Below, in pieces: positions 1 through 7,964 of a stretch of DNA of 64,000 bases; within the stretch, counting starts at the first letter, position 1, and every line of letters begins with the position of its first letter. Below the pieces are notes generated by a model that saw only the letters and a list, made by a program, of their open reading frames with translations, did not search any database and was not told where the DNA came from. The position numbers and the translations under genes are program-made. This DNA is from Actinomycetota bacterium. GTDB taxonomy: Bacteria; Actinomycetota; Thermoleophilia; Solirubrobacterales; 70-9. The stretch covers positions 1-64,000 of the forward strand of contig JAFDWO010000152.1 in NCBI GenBank assembly GCA_018268415.1, read 5' to 3'.

Positions 1-36
1 ACCGTCCCTGTGCCCTCTTCCCCACGACCCCCTCCC

Positions 37-94
37 GTCCCGGGCGCCTCATGGCGCTCACAGCCTGCCAGGAGCGCCATGAGGCGCCCGGGAC
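37..94. repeat. Class A hairpin, 22-bp perfect stem, loop CACAGCCTGCCAGG
   Basis: Arms 37-58 and 73-94 are exact reverse complements (GTCCCGGGCGCCTCATGGCG...). The 14-nt loop contains CAGCCTGCC, which recurs in hairpins at 7397-7448, 47625-47672 and approximately at 29713-29760. No U-tract follows, so an ordinary intrinsic terminator is not obvious. Confidence 0.8.
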
Positions 95-265
95 GCATCT
101 CGGACGGGTGCGGGGGTCGGGGTCGGGCAGCATCTCGGACGGCCGGAGCGGCCGGGGTCGCGCCGCCCCGCGCCGCCGCACCGAAACTCGGAGGCCGCGC
201 CGCCAGGGCCGGGACGCACCTCGGACGGCGGGGCGGCGCCCGTCCCTTCTCGACGGCCCGTCCCT

Positions 266-310
266 TCCGCTGTTCCTTATGCGCCTATGAGGCGCATAAG
301 GAACAGCGGA
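266..310. repeat. Class B hairpin, 20-bp perfect stem (CCGCTGTTCCTTATG arms)
   Basis: Arms 266-285 and 291-310 are perfectly complementary around the loop TATGA. The outer 15 bases, CCGCTGTTCCTTATG, are shared with hairpins at 17104-17146 and 22600-22671, while the bases next to the loop differ but keep pairing. Confidence 0.85.
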
Positions 311-518
311 GCGGTCCCGACGACGGCGGGGCCGAGGTCGCGCCGCATCTCAGACGACCGCACGGGCCGAGGTCGCGCGCCATCTCAGACGGGCGGGAGG
401 CCCGAGGTCGCTCCGCATCTCGGACGGCCGCAGGCGCCCCCGAACCACTACCCGTCCCCTCCCAGCCCTGTGTGACCTCGTCACGTTACGTCCATATAAA
501 TTTATAGTCCAGTAACAT

Positions 519-536
519 ATGCATCGATGGATGCAT
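519..536. promoter_or_regulatory. Palindrome overlapping the TetR start codon
   Basis: ATGCATC-GATG-GATGCAT is a perfect 7-bp inverted repeat spanning the start at 527. A second, wider inverted pair (GTTAC...GTAAC) lies in the AT-rich stretch at about 484-515. TetR regulators often bind such palindromes to repress themselves; this use is inferred. Confidence 0.4.
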
Positions 537-1192
537 TGGTCAGATCGCGGCTGTCGCGGGGCGCGCGGATGGAGCAGACGCTCGGGGTGGCGCACGGGCT
601 GTTCGCCGAGCGGGGCTTCGCGGACGTGACGATGGACGAGATCGCGGCCGCGGTCGGGGTGACGAAGCCGCTCCTCTACAACTACTTCGGCAACAAGGAG
701 CGGCTCTACATCGCCTGCATGGAAAGGGCGGGCGACTCGTTGGTCAGGACGGTGGACGACGCGATCGCCGGGACCGCCGGCCCGGGCGATGCGCTCGGCG
801 CCGGGGTGCGGGCGTTCTTCGCCTTTCTCGACTCCGACCGGGCCGCCTGGGCGGTCCTCTTCGACGAGACGCTGCCGGCGAGCGGCGAGGTCGCCGACCG
901 GGTCGCCGCCTACCGCGACCAGATCCTCGCCCTGGTCTCCGCCTCGCTGCTCGCCCAGATCCCCGAGGCGCTCCGCGAGGCCTACCGGGTCGAAATCGAG
1001 GCGCTCTCCGCCGCCCTCCTCGGCGCCGCCGAGGAGCTCGCGCGCTGGTGGCTGCGCACCGAGGCGATCTCGGCGAGCGAGGCCGCCGAGCTCCTGATCT
1101 CCACGGTCGAGCCGGGCATCCGCGCCCGCTCGCTCGCCGCCTCCCGCAACTCCCCCACTTCCAATCTCGGGAAAGGAACCTCCACAGCATGA
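527..1192 (+). CDS. TetR/AcrR family regulator of the fatty-acid operon
   Basis: 221-residue DNA-binding repressor. The N-terminal helix-turn-helix is typical: FAERGFADVTMDEIAAAVGV followed by VTKPLLYNYFGNKERLY (about residues 23-65). The C-terminal part is the variable ligand domain. It is the first gene of the operon and its stop overlaps the thiolase start (ATGA at 1189-1192), so it is cotranscribed with the genes it probably controls. By analogy with fatty-acid TetR regulators the inducer could be an acyl-CoA; this is inference. The ATG at 527 was chosen; an in-frame ATG at 569 (MEQTLGVAHG) is an alternative that would leave the palindrome at 519-536 in the leader. Confidence 0.9.
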   Translation: MDALVRSRLSRGARMEQTLGVAHGLFAERGFADVTMDEIAAAVGVTKPLLYNYFGNKERLYIACMERAGDSLVRTVDDAIAGTAGPGDALGAGVRAFFAFLDSDRAAWAVLFDETLPASGEVADRVAAYRDQILALVSASLLAQIPEALREAYRVEIEALSAALLGAAEELARWWLRTEAISASEAAELLISTVEPGIRARSLAASRNSPTSNLGKGTSTA

Positions 1193-2484
1193 ACAGCGAG
1201 ACCCGCCGGATCGCCGTCATCGGCGGCAACCGGATCCCCTTCGCCCGCTCCGACACCAAGTACGCGCACGCGACCAACCAGGACATGCTCACCGCCGCGC
1301 TCGACGGGCTGATCGACCGTTACGGCCTCGAGGGTGAGGCGCTCGGCGAGGTGGCCGGCGGCGCCGTGCTGAAGCACTCGCACGACCGCGATCTCACCCG
1401 CGAGAGCGTCCTCTCCACCCGCCTCGCCCCCGAGACCCCCGCCTACGACGTCCAGCAGGCCTGCGGCACCGGCCTCGAGACGGCGATCCTCGTTGCCAAC
1501 AAGATCGCCCTCGGACAGATCGACGCCGGCATCGCCTGCGGCGCCGACACCACCTCCGACGCCCCGATCGAGCTGAACGAAGAGCTCCGCGCGACCCTCC
1601 TCGACGTCAACCGCCGGCGCTCGACCGCCGACAAGCTGAAGACGCTGACGCGCTTCCGCCCCGGCCACCTCGTCCCCCGCGTCCCCCGCAACGAGGAGCC
1701 GCGCACCGGCCTCTCGATGGGTGAGCACACGGCGATCATGGCCAAGGAATGGGACATCGGCCGCGCCGAGCAGGACGAGCTCGCGGTCGCCTCCCACAAG
1801 AACCTCGCCGCTGCCTACGAGCGCGGCTTCCAGGCCGACCTGATCACCCCCTACCTCGGCCTCGAGCGCGACGGCAACCTGCGCCCCGACTCCAGCCTGG
1901 AGAAGCTGGCGAAGCTGAAGCCGGTCTTCGGCGGCCCCGACGGGACGATGACCGCGGCCAACTCGACGCCGCTCTCCGACGGTGCCTCGGCGGTGCTGCT
2001 CGCCTCCGAGGAGTGGGCGAAGGCGCACGACTTCCCGGTCCTCGCCTACTTCAGCGAGGCGCAGACCGCGGCGATCGACCACGTCCACAAGCGCGAAGGC
2101 CTGCTGATGGCGCCCGCCTACGCGATGCCGCGGATGCTCGACCGCGCCGGCCTCACCCTGCAGGACTTCGACTACTACGAGATCCACGAGGCCTTCGCCG
2201 CCCAGGTCCTCTGCACCCTGAAGGCGTGGGAGGACGACGACTTCTGCAAAGAGAAGCTCGGCCGTGACGCGCCGTTGGGCGCCATCGACCGCGCCAAGCT
2301 GAACGTGAACGGCGGCTCGCTCGCCGCGGCCCACCCGTTCGCGGCGACCGGCGGGCGCATCGTCGCCGGCCTCGCCAAACAGCTGCACGAAGACGGCAAG
2401 GGTCGCGGCGCGATCTCGATCTGCGCCGCCGGCGGCCAGGGCGTCGTCGCGATCCTCGAGGGCCCGGAAGGAGGCACCAAGTGA
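1189..2484 (+). CDS. fadI: Acetyl-CoA C-acyltransferase (FadI/FadA2-type thiolase)
   Basis: 431-residue thiolase catalysing CoA-dependent cleavage of 3-ketoacyl-CoA, the last step of beta-oxidation, or the reverse condensation. The nucleophilic cysteine is Cys92 in VQQACGTGLETA. The other catalytic signatures are the NEAF-like EIHEAFAAQ, NVNGGSLAAAHPFAATGGR with the active-site histidine, and the C-terminal CAAGGQGVV. It starts at the ATG overlapping the TetR stop, with GGAAAGGAACC about 10 bases upstream. It is followed by an overlapping FabG4-type reductase, as in the mycobacterial fadA2-fabG4 locus. Cytoplasmic. The family is certain; the physiological chain length is unknown. Confidence 0.95.
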   Translation: MNSETRRIAVIGGNRIPFARSDTKYAHATNQDMLTAALDGLIDRYGLEGEALGEVAGGAVLKHSHDRDLTRESVLSTRLAPETPAYDVQQACGTGLETAILVANKIALGQIDAGIACGADTTSDAPIELNEELRATLLDVNRRRSTADKLKTLTRFRPGHLVPRVPRNEEPRTGLSMGEHTAIMAKEWDIGRAEQDELAVASHKNLAAAYERGFQADLITPYLGLERDGNLRPDSSLEKLAKLKPVFGGPDGTMTAANSTPLSDGASAVLLASEEWAKAHDFPVLAYFSEAQTAAIDHVHKREGLLMAPAYAMPRMLDRAGLTLQDFDYYEIHEAFAAQVLCTLKAWEDDDFCKEKLGRDAPLGAIDRAKLNVNGGSLAAAHPFAATGGRIVAGLAKQLHEDGKGRGAISICAAGGQGVVAILEGPEGGTK

Positions 2485-3806
2485 GCGACCGCTACTCGCA
2501 GATCGTCAACGCGCCGATCCTCGCGACCGTCGCCCGTCAGGTCGGGCTGCCGCAGCCGGTCGACCTCGACCGCTTCCAGCCCGGCAAGCCGGTGATCTCC
2601 GGCCCGGTCCTGAGCGGCGCCGCTCCCGGCGGCACGCTGGAGCGCGCGCTCAAGGGGGTCCTCGACGAGATCGGCGCCGAACGCGCCGGGGCCGAGGGCA
2701 AGGCCAAAGCCCTCGTCTTCGACGCCTCCGGCATCGCCGACTCGACCGAGCTGATCGAGCTGCAGCGCTTCTTCTACCCCGCTGTGCCGCGCCTGCGCCA
2801 CAACGGCCGCGTCGTCGTCCTCGGCACGACTCCGGCGCTCGCCGGATCCGCCCGCGCCCACACCGCCCAGCGGGCGCTCGAGGGTTTCACCCGCTCGCTC
2901 GCCAAGGAGATCGGCGGCAAGGGCGCGACCGCGCAGCTCGTCTACGTCGAGCCGGGCGCCGCGGACCAACTCGACTCGACCCTGCGCTTCCTGCTCTCGC
3001 CCCGTTCCGCCTACGTCGACGGCCAGGTGATCCGGATCGCCGAGGGGGTCGCGCCCGCCCCGGACATCGACTGGGACCTCCCGCTGGCCGGCAGGACGGC
3101 GCTGGTGACCGGAGCGTCGCGCGGCATCGGCGCGGCGATCGCGGCAACGCTCGCCCGCGACGGCGCCAAGGTGGTCGGCCTCGACGTGCCGCAGGCCGAG
3201 GCCGACCTGCGCGCGGTGGTCGAGGCGCTGGGCGGCGACGCGCTCCCCCTCGACATCACCGCCGACGACGCCCCCGACGCGATCGCATCACGCTTCGCCG
3301 AGGGCATCGACGTCGTCGTCCACAACGCCGGCGTCACCCGCGATCGCACGATCGCGAAGATGCCCGAGGACCGCTGGACGCAGCTGATGGAGATCAACCT
3401 CTCCGCCGAGGAGCGCGTCGACGACGCCCTGCTCGACGCCGGGCTCCTGAACCCCAACGGGCGCATCGTCTGCGTGTCCTCGATGTCGGGGATCGCGGGA
3501 AACTCGGGGCAGACGAACTACGCCGCCTCGAAGGCGGGGGTGATCGGGATGGTCGAATCCCTCGCCCCGACGCTGGCGAAGCGGGGGGCGACCATCAACG
3601 CCGTCGCCCCCGGCTTCATCGAGACGCAGATGACCGCGGCGATGCCGATCGGCCCACGCGAAGTCGGCCGTCGCGTCTCCTCGCTCTCGCAGGGCGGGCT
3701 GCCGGTCGACGTCGCCGAGACGATCGCCTGGTTCGCGTCCCCCGCCACCACCGGGGTCAACGGCAACGTGGTCCGCGTCTGCGGCCAGAACCTGCTGGGG
3801 GCGTGA
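2481..3806 (+). CDS. fabG: High-molecular-weight FabG (FabG4-like 3-ketoacyl reductase)
   Basis: 441-residue short-chain dehydrogenase, about twice the usual FabG length, as in mycobacterial FabG4. The N-terminal ~200 residues form a degenerate Rossmann-like domain without a clear nucleotide motif. The C-terminal domain is the active SDR: the cofactor motif TGASRGIG, NAG in VHNAGVTRD, catalytic Ser in VSSMSG, and YAASK with the Tyr-Lys pair (about residues 355-360). It interconverts 3-ketoacyl and 3-hydroxyacyl thioesters. The GTG start at 2481 overlaps the thiolase stop (GTGA) and has GGAAGGAGG upstream. The gene order thiolase-HMwFabG-MaoC matches M. tuberculosis Rv0243-Rv0242c-Rv0241c, from family knowledge. 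Confidence 0.93.
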   Translation: MSDRYSQIVNAPILATVARQVGLPQPVDLDRFQPGKPVISGPVLSGAAPGGTLERALKGVLDEIGAERAGAEGKAKALVFDASGIADSTELIELQRFFYPAVPRLRHNGRVVVLGTTPALAGSARAHTAQRALEGFTRSLAKEIGGKGATAQLVYVEPGAADQLDSTLRFLLSPRSAYVDGQVIRIAEGVAPAPDIDWDLPLAGRTALVTGASRGIGAAIAATLARDGAKVVGLDVPQAEADLRAVVEALGGDALPLDITADDAPDAIASRFAEGIDVVVHNAGVTRDRTIAKMPEDRWTQLMEINLSAEERVDDALLDAGLLNPNGRIVCVSSMSGIAGNSGQTNYAASKAGVIGMVESLAPTLAKRGATINAVAPGFIETQMTAAMPIGPREVGRRVSSLSQGGLPVDVAETIAWFASPATTGVNGNVVRVCGQNLLGA

Positions 3807-3810
3807 GGCA

Positions 3811-4725
3811 GTGGCGGCCGCGACCAAGCCCGAGACCCGCAAGCTGACCAGCGCGCCGTCGATCCTGCCGCTCTACGCGCGGGCGGCGGCGCCGCTCATC
3901 CCCGGAGCGTCGCTTCTGCCATTCGTCCCGGGCGGCGGCGGTGAGATCCCCGCCGTGCGCCTGGAGCTGGACGGAGTCGTCGCCGACCCCGAGGCGCTCG
4001 CCGCCTACGCGAAGGTCTGCGGCTTCCCCCTACGCGATCACCTACCGCCCACCTACCCCCACGCGCTCGCCTTCCCGCTGCACATGGCGCTGATGTCGGA
4101 CGGGGCGTTCCCGTTCGGCGCGGTCGGCCTCGTCCACGTCGCCAACGAGATCGCCCAGCACCGGCAGCTCGGGGTCGGCGAGGAGCTGGCGCTGCGGGTA
4201 CGGGCGACGAAGCTGAAGCCACACCGTAAGGGCAGGACGTTCGACCTCATCACCGAGGTCCGGGTCGGCCGCCAGATCGCCTGGGAGAGCACCAGCACCT
4301 TCCTGCGGCGCGGCAAGGTCGACCCCGATGCCGCGTCCGGCGAGGAGTTCCCGATCCTCGCCGCGGACGTCCCGGCAAGCGCCGAGTGGCGCCTCGCCGA
4401 GAGCCTCGGCCGCCGCTACGCGGCCGTCTCCGGCGACCGCAACCCGATCCACATGCACGCGCTGACGGCGAAGCCGCTCGGCTTCCCGGCGGCGATCGCG
4501 CACGGGATGTGGACCAAGGCCCGGGCGCTCGCGGCGCTCGAGCCGCGCCTCCCCGACGCTTTCGCCGTCGCCGTCCGCTTCCGCCGGCCGATCGCGCTGC
4601 CGGCGACGGTGGAGTTCGCGGCCCAAGGCCCTCTCTTCGCGGTGCGCAGGGGCACCGAGAGACATCTGGACGGCCGGATCACCCCGGTCGCCGCCAAACC
4701 CGGTCCCAAAGGAAAGGCAAATTGA
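3811..4725 (+). CDS. MaoC-family 3-hydroxyacyl-thioester dehydratase (HtdX-like)
   Basis: 304-residue double-hotdog hydratase. The N-terminal hotdog (about 1-150) lacks catalytic residues. The C-terminal hotdog carries the hydratase-2 signature YAAVSGDRNPIHMHALTAK, with the catalytic Asp and His in GDRNPIH, followed by HGMWTKARAL. It should hydrate enoyl thioesters to (R)-3-hydroxyacyl thioesters, linking the two dehydrogenases downstream to the reductase and thiolase upstream. Start is GTG at 3811, four bases after the fabG stop; the stop overlaps the next start. Confidence 0.92.
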   Translation: MAAATKPETRKLTSAPSILPLYARAAAPLIPGASLLPFVPGGGGEIPAVRLELDGVVADPEALAAYAKVCGFPLRDHLPPTYPHALAFPLHMALMSDGAFPFGAVGLVHVANEIAQHRQLGVGEELALRVRATKLKPHRKGRTFDLITEVRVGRQIAWESTSTFLRRGKVDPDAASGEEFPILAADVPASAEWRLAESLGRRYAAVSGDRNPIHMHALTAKPLGFPAAIAHGMWTKARALAALEPRLPDAFAVAVRFRRPIALPATVEFAAQGPLFAVRRGTERHLDGRITPVAAKPGPKGKAN

Positions 4726-6065
4726 GCACCACGATCACGGACGCCGACAGGGGCGTCGCCGAGCGCGCGATGGGGATCGGCCTGCGGGGGCTGAACTGGC
4801 TCGCGGGGTCCGACCTGCTCGATCGCATCCGCATCCGCAAAGGGCTCGAGCGCGCCCTCTTCCAGGGCACCAAATCGGGCTTCCGCACGGCGACGGTCGC
4901 CGGGCGCACCTTCAAGGCGGCCCAGTCGCTGGGCAAGCCGGCGCGCCAGTCGCGCTCGCAGTCGAAGGGCCTCTTCGACGTCACCCCCGACGACGAGCAG
5001 GCGATGTTCCAGGAGGCGGGCCGCGCCTTCGCCGCGGAGAAGATCCGCCCCGCTGCCAAAGCCGCCGACGACGAGCGGGCGACGCCGCCGGAGATCCTCG
5101 CGCAGGCCGCCGAGATCGGCGTCGCCATGCTCGGCGTCCCGGCCGAGCTTGGCGGCGTGGTGGAAGAGGGCGCGGCGACGACCGCGGCGCTGATCGGCGA
5201 GGCGCTCGCCCACGGGGACATGGGGATCGCCTACGCGGCGCTCGCCCCCGGCGCCGTCGCCACCGCGATCGGGCTCTGGGGCTCGGCCGAGCAGGAGGCG
5301 ACCTACCTTCCTGCCTTCATCGGTGAGGACGCGCCCGCCGCGGCGCTGGCGATCCTCGAGCCCCGCCCGCTGTTCGACCCACTGAAGCTTGCGACGACGG
5401 CGCGGCGGGAGGGCGGCGACTGGGTGCTCGAGGGCGCCAAGTCCCTGATCGCCCGCGCGGGCGAGTGCGAGCTCTTCCTCGTCGCCGCCGATGCCGAGGA
5501 CGTCGGCCCGGCCCTGTTCATCGTCGAGTCGAAGACGAAGGGGCTCACGATCGAGGACGAGCCGGCGATGGGCCTCCGTCCCGCCGCGACCGGCAGGCTG
5601 ATCCTCGAGGGCGCCCGGGTCCCGGCGAGCGCGATCCTCGGCGAGAGCAGGCGCGCCGATTACGTCGAGTGCGTCGGCCGGGCGCGGATCGCCTGGGCCT
5701 CGCTGTCGGTCGGCACCGCACAGGCGGTCCTCGACTACGTCATTCCTTACGTGAACGATCGCCACGCCTTCGGCGAACCGATCTCCAATCGCCAGGGCGT
5801 CGCCTTCACCGTCTCCGATATCGGCATCGAGTCGGGCGGCATGCGCCTCGCCACCTACCGGGCGGCCGCCCGCGCCGACCGGGGCGCCGAGTTCGCCCGC
5901 GAGGCGGCGCTCGCCCGCCGCCTCTGTGCCCAGAAGGGGATGAAGATCGGCTCCGATGGCGTCCAGCTGCTCGGCGGCCACGGCTTCGTCAAGGAGCACC
6001 CGGTCGAGCGCTGGTACCGCGACCTCAGGTCCGCGGGCGTGATGGAGGGCGCCCTGCTCGTCTAG
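4722..6065 (+). CDS. Acyl-CoA dehydrogenase, first copy
   Basis: 447-residue FAD-dependent acyl-CoA dehydrogenase; makes trans-2-enoyl-CoA from acyl-CoA. I chose the TTG at 4722 (overlapping the MaoC stop, with AAAGGAAAGG just upstream) instead of the much longer open frame, whose extra N-terminus lies inside the MaoC gene. The first ~80 residues (many Arg/Lys, RIRIRKGLERALFQGTKSG) precede the dehydrogenase core and are unusual. Recognisable core elements include MLGVPAELGG, LLGGHGFVKEHPVERWYRD and the C-terminal VMEGALLV. The glutamate in MEG stands where the catalytic base usually is, but the protein ends right after it, so the tail is short for the family. Confidence 0.88.
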   Translation: MSTTITDADRGVAERAMGIGLRGLNWLAGSDLLDRIRIRKGLERALFQGTKSGFRTATVAGRTFKAAQSLGKPARQSRSQSKGLFDVTPDDEQAMFQEAGRAFAAEKIRPAAKAADDERATPPEILAQAAEIGVAMLGVPAELGGVVEEGAATTAALIGEALAHGDMGIAYAALAPGAVATAIGLWGSAEQEATYLPAFIGEDAPAAALAILEPRPLFDPLKLATTARREGGDWVLEGAKSLIARAGECELFLVAADAEDVGPALFIVESKTKGLTIEDEPAMGLRPAATGRLILEGARVPASAILGESRRADYVECVGRARIAWASLSVGTAQAVLDYVIPYVNDRHAFGEPISNRQGVAFTVSDIGIESGGMRLATYRAAARADRGAEFAREAALARRLCAQKGMKIGSDGVQLLGGHGFVKEHPVERWYRDLRSAGVMEGALLV

Positions 6066-6092
6066 GCACCACGACGAGCGCAAGGAAACACC

Positions 6093-7304
6093 ATGATCAA
6101 CCTCGAGATCCCGAAGAAATACAAGCCCCTCGCGACGCAGGCCAACCAGGTCGCGACCGAGGTGTTCCGCCCGATCTCCCGCAAGTACGACGAGGCCGAG
6201 CACTCCTACCCGAAGGAGCTCGACATGCTGGCGTCGCTGATCGACGGCATGAACGAGGGGTCAGACCTCGGCGGCGCCGGCGCCACCGGCGTGCGGCGCT
6301 CGGCCAACGGCTCCGACCCGGGCGAGAACCGCAACGGCTCGAACCTCTCCACCGTCCTCGGCGTGATCGAGCTCTGCTGGGGCGACGTCGGCCTCCTGCT
6401 CTCGATGCCGCGCCAGGGGCTCGGCAACTCGGCGATCGCGTCGGTGGCGACCGACGAGCAGCTGGAGCGTTATGGCGGCAAGTGGGCGGCGATGGCGATC
6501 ACCGAGCCCGAAGCGGGCTCCGACTCGGCCGCGATCCGCACCACCGCCGAGCTCGACGGCGACGAGTACGTCCTCAACGGGGAGAAGATCTTCGTCACCT
6601 CGGGCGACCGGGCCGACCTGATCGTCGTCTGGGCCACCCTCGACCGCTCCAAGGGCCGCGCCGCGATCAAGTCGTTCATCGTCGAGCGCGACAATCCCGG
6701 CCTCAAGCTCGACCGGCTGGAGCACAAGCTCGGCATCCGCGCCTCCGACACCGCCAACTTCACCCTGCAGGACTGCCGGGTGCCCAGAGAGGCGCTGCTC
6801 GGCGACCCGGAGGTGAAGGAGAAGGGCTTCGCCGGGGTGATGGAAACCTTCGACAACACGCGGCCGCTGGTCGCCGCGATGGCGGTCGGCGTGACCCGTG
6901 CCGCCCTGGAGGAGACGCGCCGCCGACTCGCCTCGGCAGGCGTCGAGATCGACTATGACGCCCCCGCCCTCTCCCAGCCCGCCGCCGCGGCCCGCTTCCT
7001 CGAGATGGAGGCCGATTATGAGGCGGCCTGGCTCCTCACCCTGCAGGCGGCCTGGATGGCCGACAACTCGAAGCCGAACTCGCTGCAGGCCTCGATGGCC
7101 AAGGCGAAGGCGGGGCGCACCTGCGTCGACGTCACCCTCGGCTGCGTCGAGCTCTGCGGCGCCGTCGGCCTCGGCGAGACCGAGCTGCTGGAGAAGTGGT
7201 CCCGCGACGCCAAGATCCTCGACATCTTCGAGGGCACCCAGCAGATCCAGCTGCTGATCGTCGCCCGCCAGCTCCTCGGAAAGACGTCGAGCGAACTGCG
7301 GTAG
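6093..7304 (+). CDS. Acyl-CoA dehydrogenase, second copy
   Basis: 403-residue acyl-CoA dehydrogenase with a standard layout. The flavin/substrate motif is MAITEPEAGSDSAAIRTTAE, the strand EKIFVTSGDRAD follows, and the C-terminal ILDIFEGTQQIQLLIVARQL contains the likely catalytic Glu. RBS AAGGAAA lies about 7 bases before the ATG. It is the last gene of the operon, 27 bases after the first copy. The pair differs in sequence enough to suggest different substrates or a heteromer, as for paired FadE proteins; this is inference. Glutamate codons are almost all GAG here (about 3 GAA in roughly 34 by my reading). Confidence 0.93.
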   Translation: MINLEIPKKYKPLATQANQVATEVFRPISRKYDEAEHSYPKELDMLASLIDGMNEGSDLGGAGATGVRRSANGSDPGENRNGSNLSTVLGVIELCWGDVGLLLSMPRQGLGNSAIASVATDEQLERYGGKWAAMAITEPEAGSDSAAIRTTAELDGDEYVLNGEKIFVTSGDRADLIVVWATLDRSKGRAAIKSFIVERDNPGLKLDRLEHKLGIRASDTANFTLQDCRVPREALLGDPEVKEKGFAGVMETFDNTRPLVAAMAVGVTRAALEETRRRLASAGVEIDYDAPALSQPAAAARFLEMEADYEAAWLLTLQAAWMADNSKPNSLQASMAKAKAGRTCVDVTLGCVELCGAVGLGETELLEKWSRDAKILDIFEGTQQIQLLIVARQLLGKTSSELR

Positions 7305-7396
7305 GAGGTGCCGACGCAGCCCCGGCGGAGGCTCGGGGCCGGGCGGGTGCGGGGCCGAGGAAAAGGGCCCGTGCCCCTGCGGCCGTCCGCGGGAGG

Positions 7397-7448
7397 CCGG
7401 GCGCCTCATGGGGGTCCTGGCAGCCTGCGACCCCCATGAGGCGCCCGG
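7397..7448. repeat. Class A hairpin, 20-bp perfect stem
   Basis: Arms 7397-7416 and 7429-7448 (CCGGGCGCCTCATGGGGGTC) are perfectly complementary. The loop CTGGCAGCCTGC resembles the loop of the hairpin at 37-94 read on either strand. The outer arm GGGCGCCTCATG is shared with that hairpin. Confidence 0.8.
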
Positions 7449-7697
7449 GACGGGCGGGTTGCGAGGGACAGCGGTCACCGGGACGGGAGGAGGTCGGACT
7501 CACGTGACACGTATGGCCGGGAGTCGGATCCAGGACGCAAGTCCAGGACGACGCAAGGGTCGTGACGGAGCTGTCGGAAACGTCACACCTTGGCGCACCT
7601 CCTGACGCATTCCGGCACGGAACAAAGGGACCCCGGAGGGTGCGGTCGACCTAACCGGCGCTATAGGTGGATCAGGTCGACCGCGCCTTCGCGGGCC

Positions 7698-7742
7698 ATG
7701 AAGAAGTGGGGAGGAACCGTGGAGTTCCCGGCGTCTCCGTGA
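7698..7742 (+). CDS. Conserved 14-codon ORF between hairpins, copy 1
   Basis: ATG-to-TGA frame encoding MKKWGGTVEFPASP. Copy 2 at 29468-29424 on the other strand encodes MRKTGGTVEFPASS, with only four base differences in 45. Both copies are preceded by an inverted repeat ending 10-13 bases before the ATG and followed by another hairpin. There is no clear ribosome-binding site before the ATG. However, the conserved block contains GGGGAGGAACC followed by GTG, so a shorter ORF MEFPAS could be what is translated. Function unknown; it may instead be a conserved DNA or RNA element. Confidence 0.3.
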   Translation: MKKWGGTVEFPASP

Positions 7743-7747
7743 CTACT

Positions 7748-7778
7748 CCCCGGGGCCGGTCGCGATCCGGCCCCGGGG
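7748..7778. terminator. 12-bp GC-rich hairpin after the 14-codon ORF
   Basis: Arms CCCCGGGGCCGG (7748-7759) and CCGGCCCCGGGG (7767-7778) pair perfectly around TCGCGAT. A terminator role is plausible, but no T-tract follows. Confidence 0.4.
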
Positions 7779-7964
7779 ATCGGCGAAGCGGGGCGTCGGG
7801 TGCCTAGCGGCCGTAGAGGTCGCTGGAGAGGACGAGCTGCTCGGGGATCGCGGCGCGCGGCGGCGGCGCCGGGTCGGCGCGCGGCGGAAAACCGCCGGCC
7901 TGAAAGCGCCCGAACCCACGCGTGCGCTGCTGAGCCAACGCCGTTGCCGGCAGACTGCCGCTCC

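Larger units (their letters stand above)
1..518. repeat. Gene-free repeat island 1: hairpins and 35-bp tandem repeats
   Basis: No credible gene is visible; open frames here are Arg/Gly/Pro-rich shadows. The island holds a 22-bp-stem hairpin (37-94), a 20-bp-stem hairpin (266-310), and degenerate direct repeats built on CCGAGGTCGC...GCATCTCRGACG. The repeats are clearest at 330-426, where CCGAGGTCGC starts at 332, 367 and 402 (period 35). Looser copies of GCATCTCGGACG lie at 95 and 129. The last part (about 485-518) turns sharply AT-rich and is probably the promoter of the TetR gene. Confidence 0.7.
7305..7790. repeat. Gene-free repeat island 2
   Basis: The island follows the fatty-acid operon. 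It contains a class A hairpin (7397-7448), an 11-bp inverted repeat (7642-7652 with 7674-7684), a conserved 14-codon ORF (7698-7742) and a strong 12-bp GC hairpin (7748-7778). No further gene is visible up to the acyl-CoA synthetase. Confidence 0.65.

Noticed and set aside
330-426. The 35-bp tandem repeats resemble a CRISPR array
   Set aside because: The repeated core is short and degenerate, the supposed spacers resemble each other, and no cas genes are present.
7748-7778. Hairpins as classical intrinsic terminators throughout
   Set aside because: Few are followed by T-tracts and several lie away from gene 3' ends, so only the rnpB terminator is assigned with some confidence.
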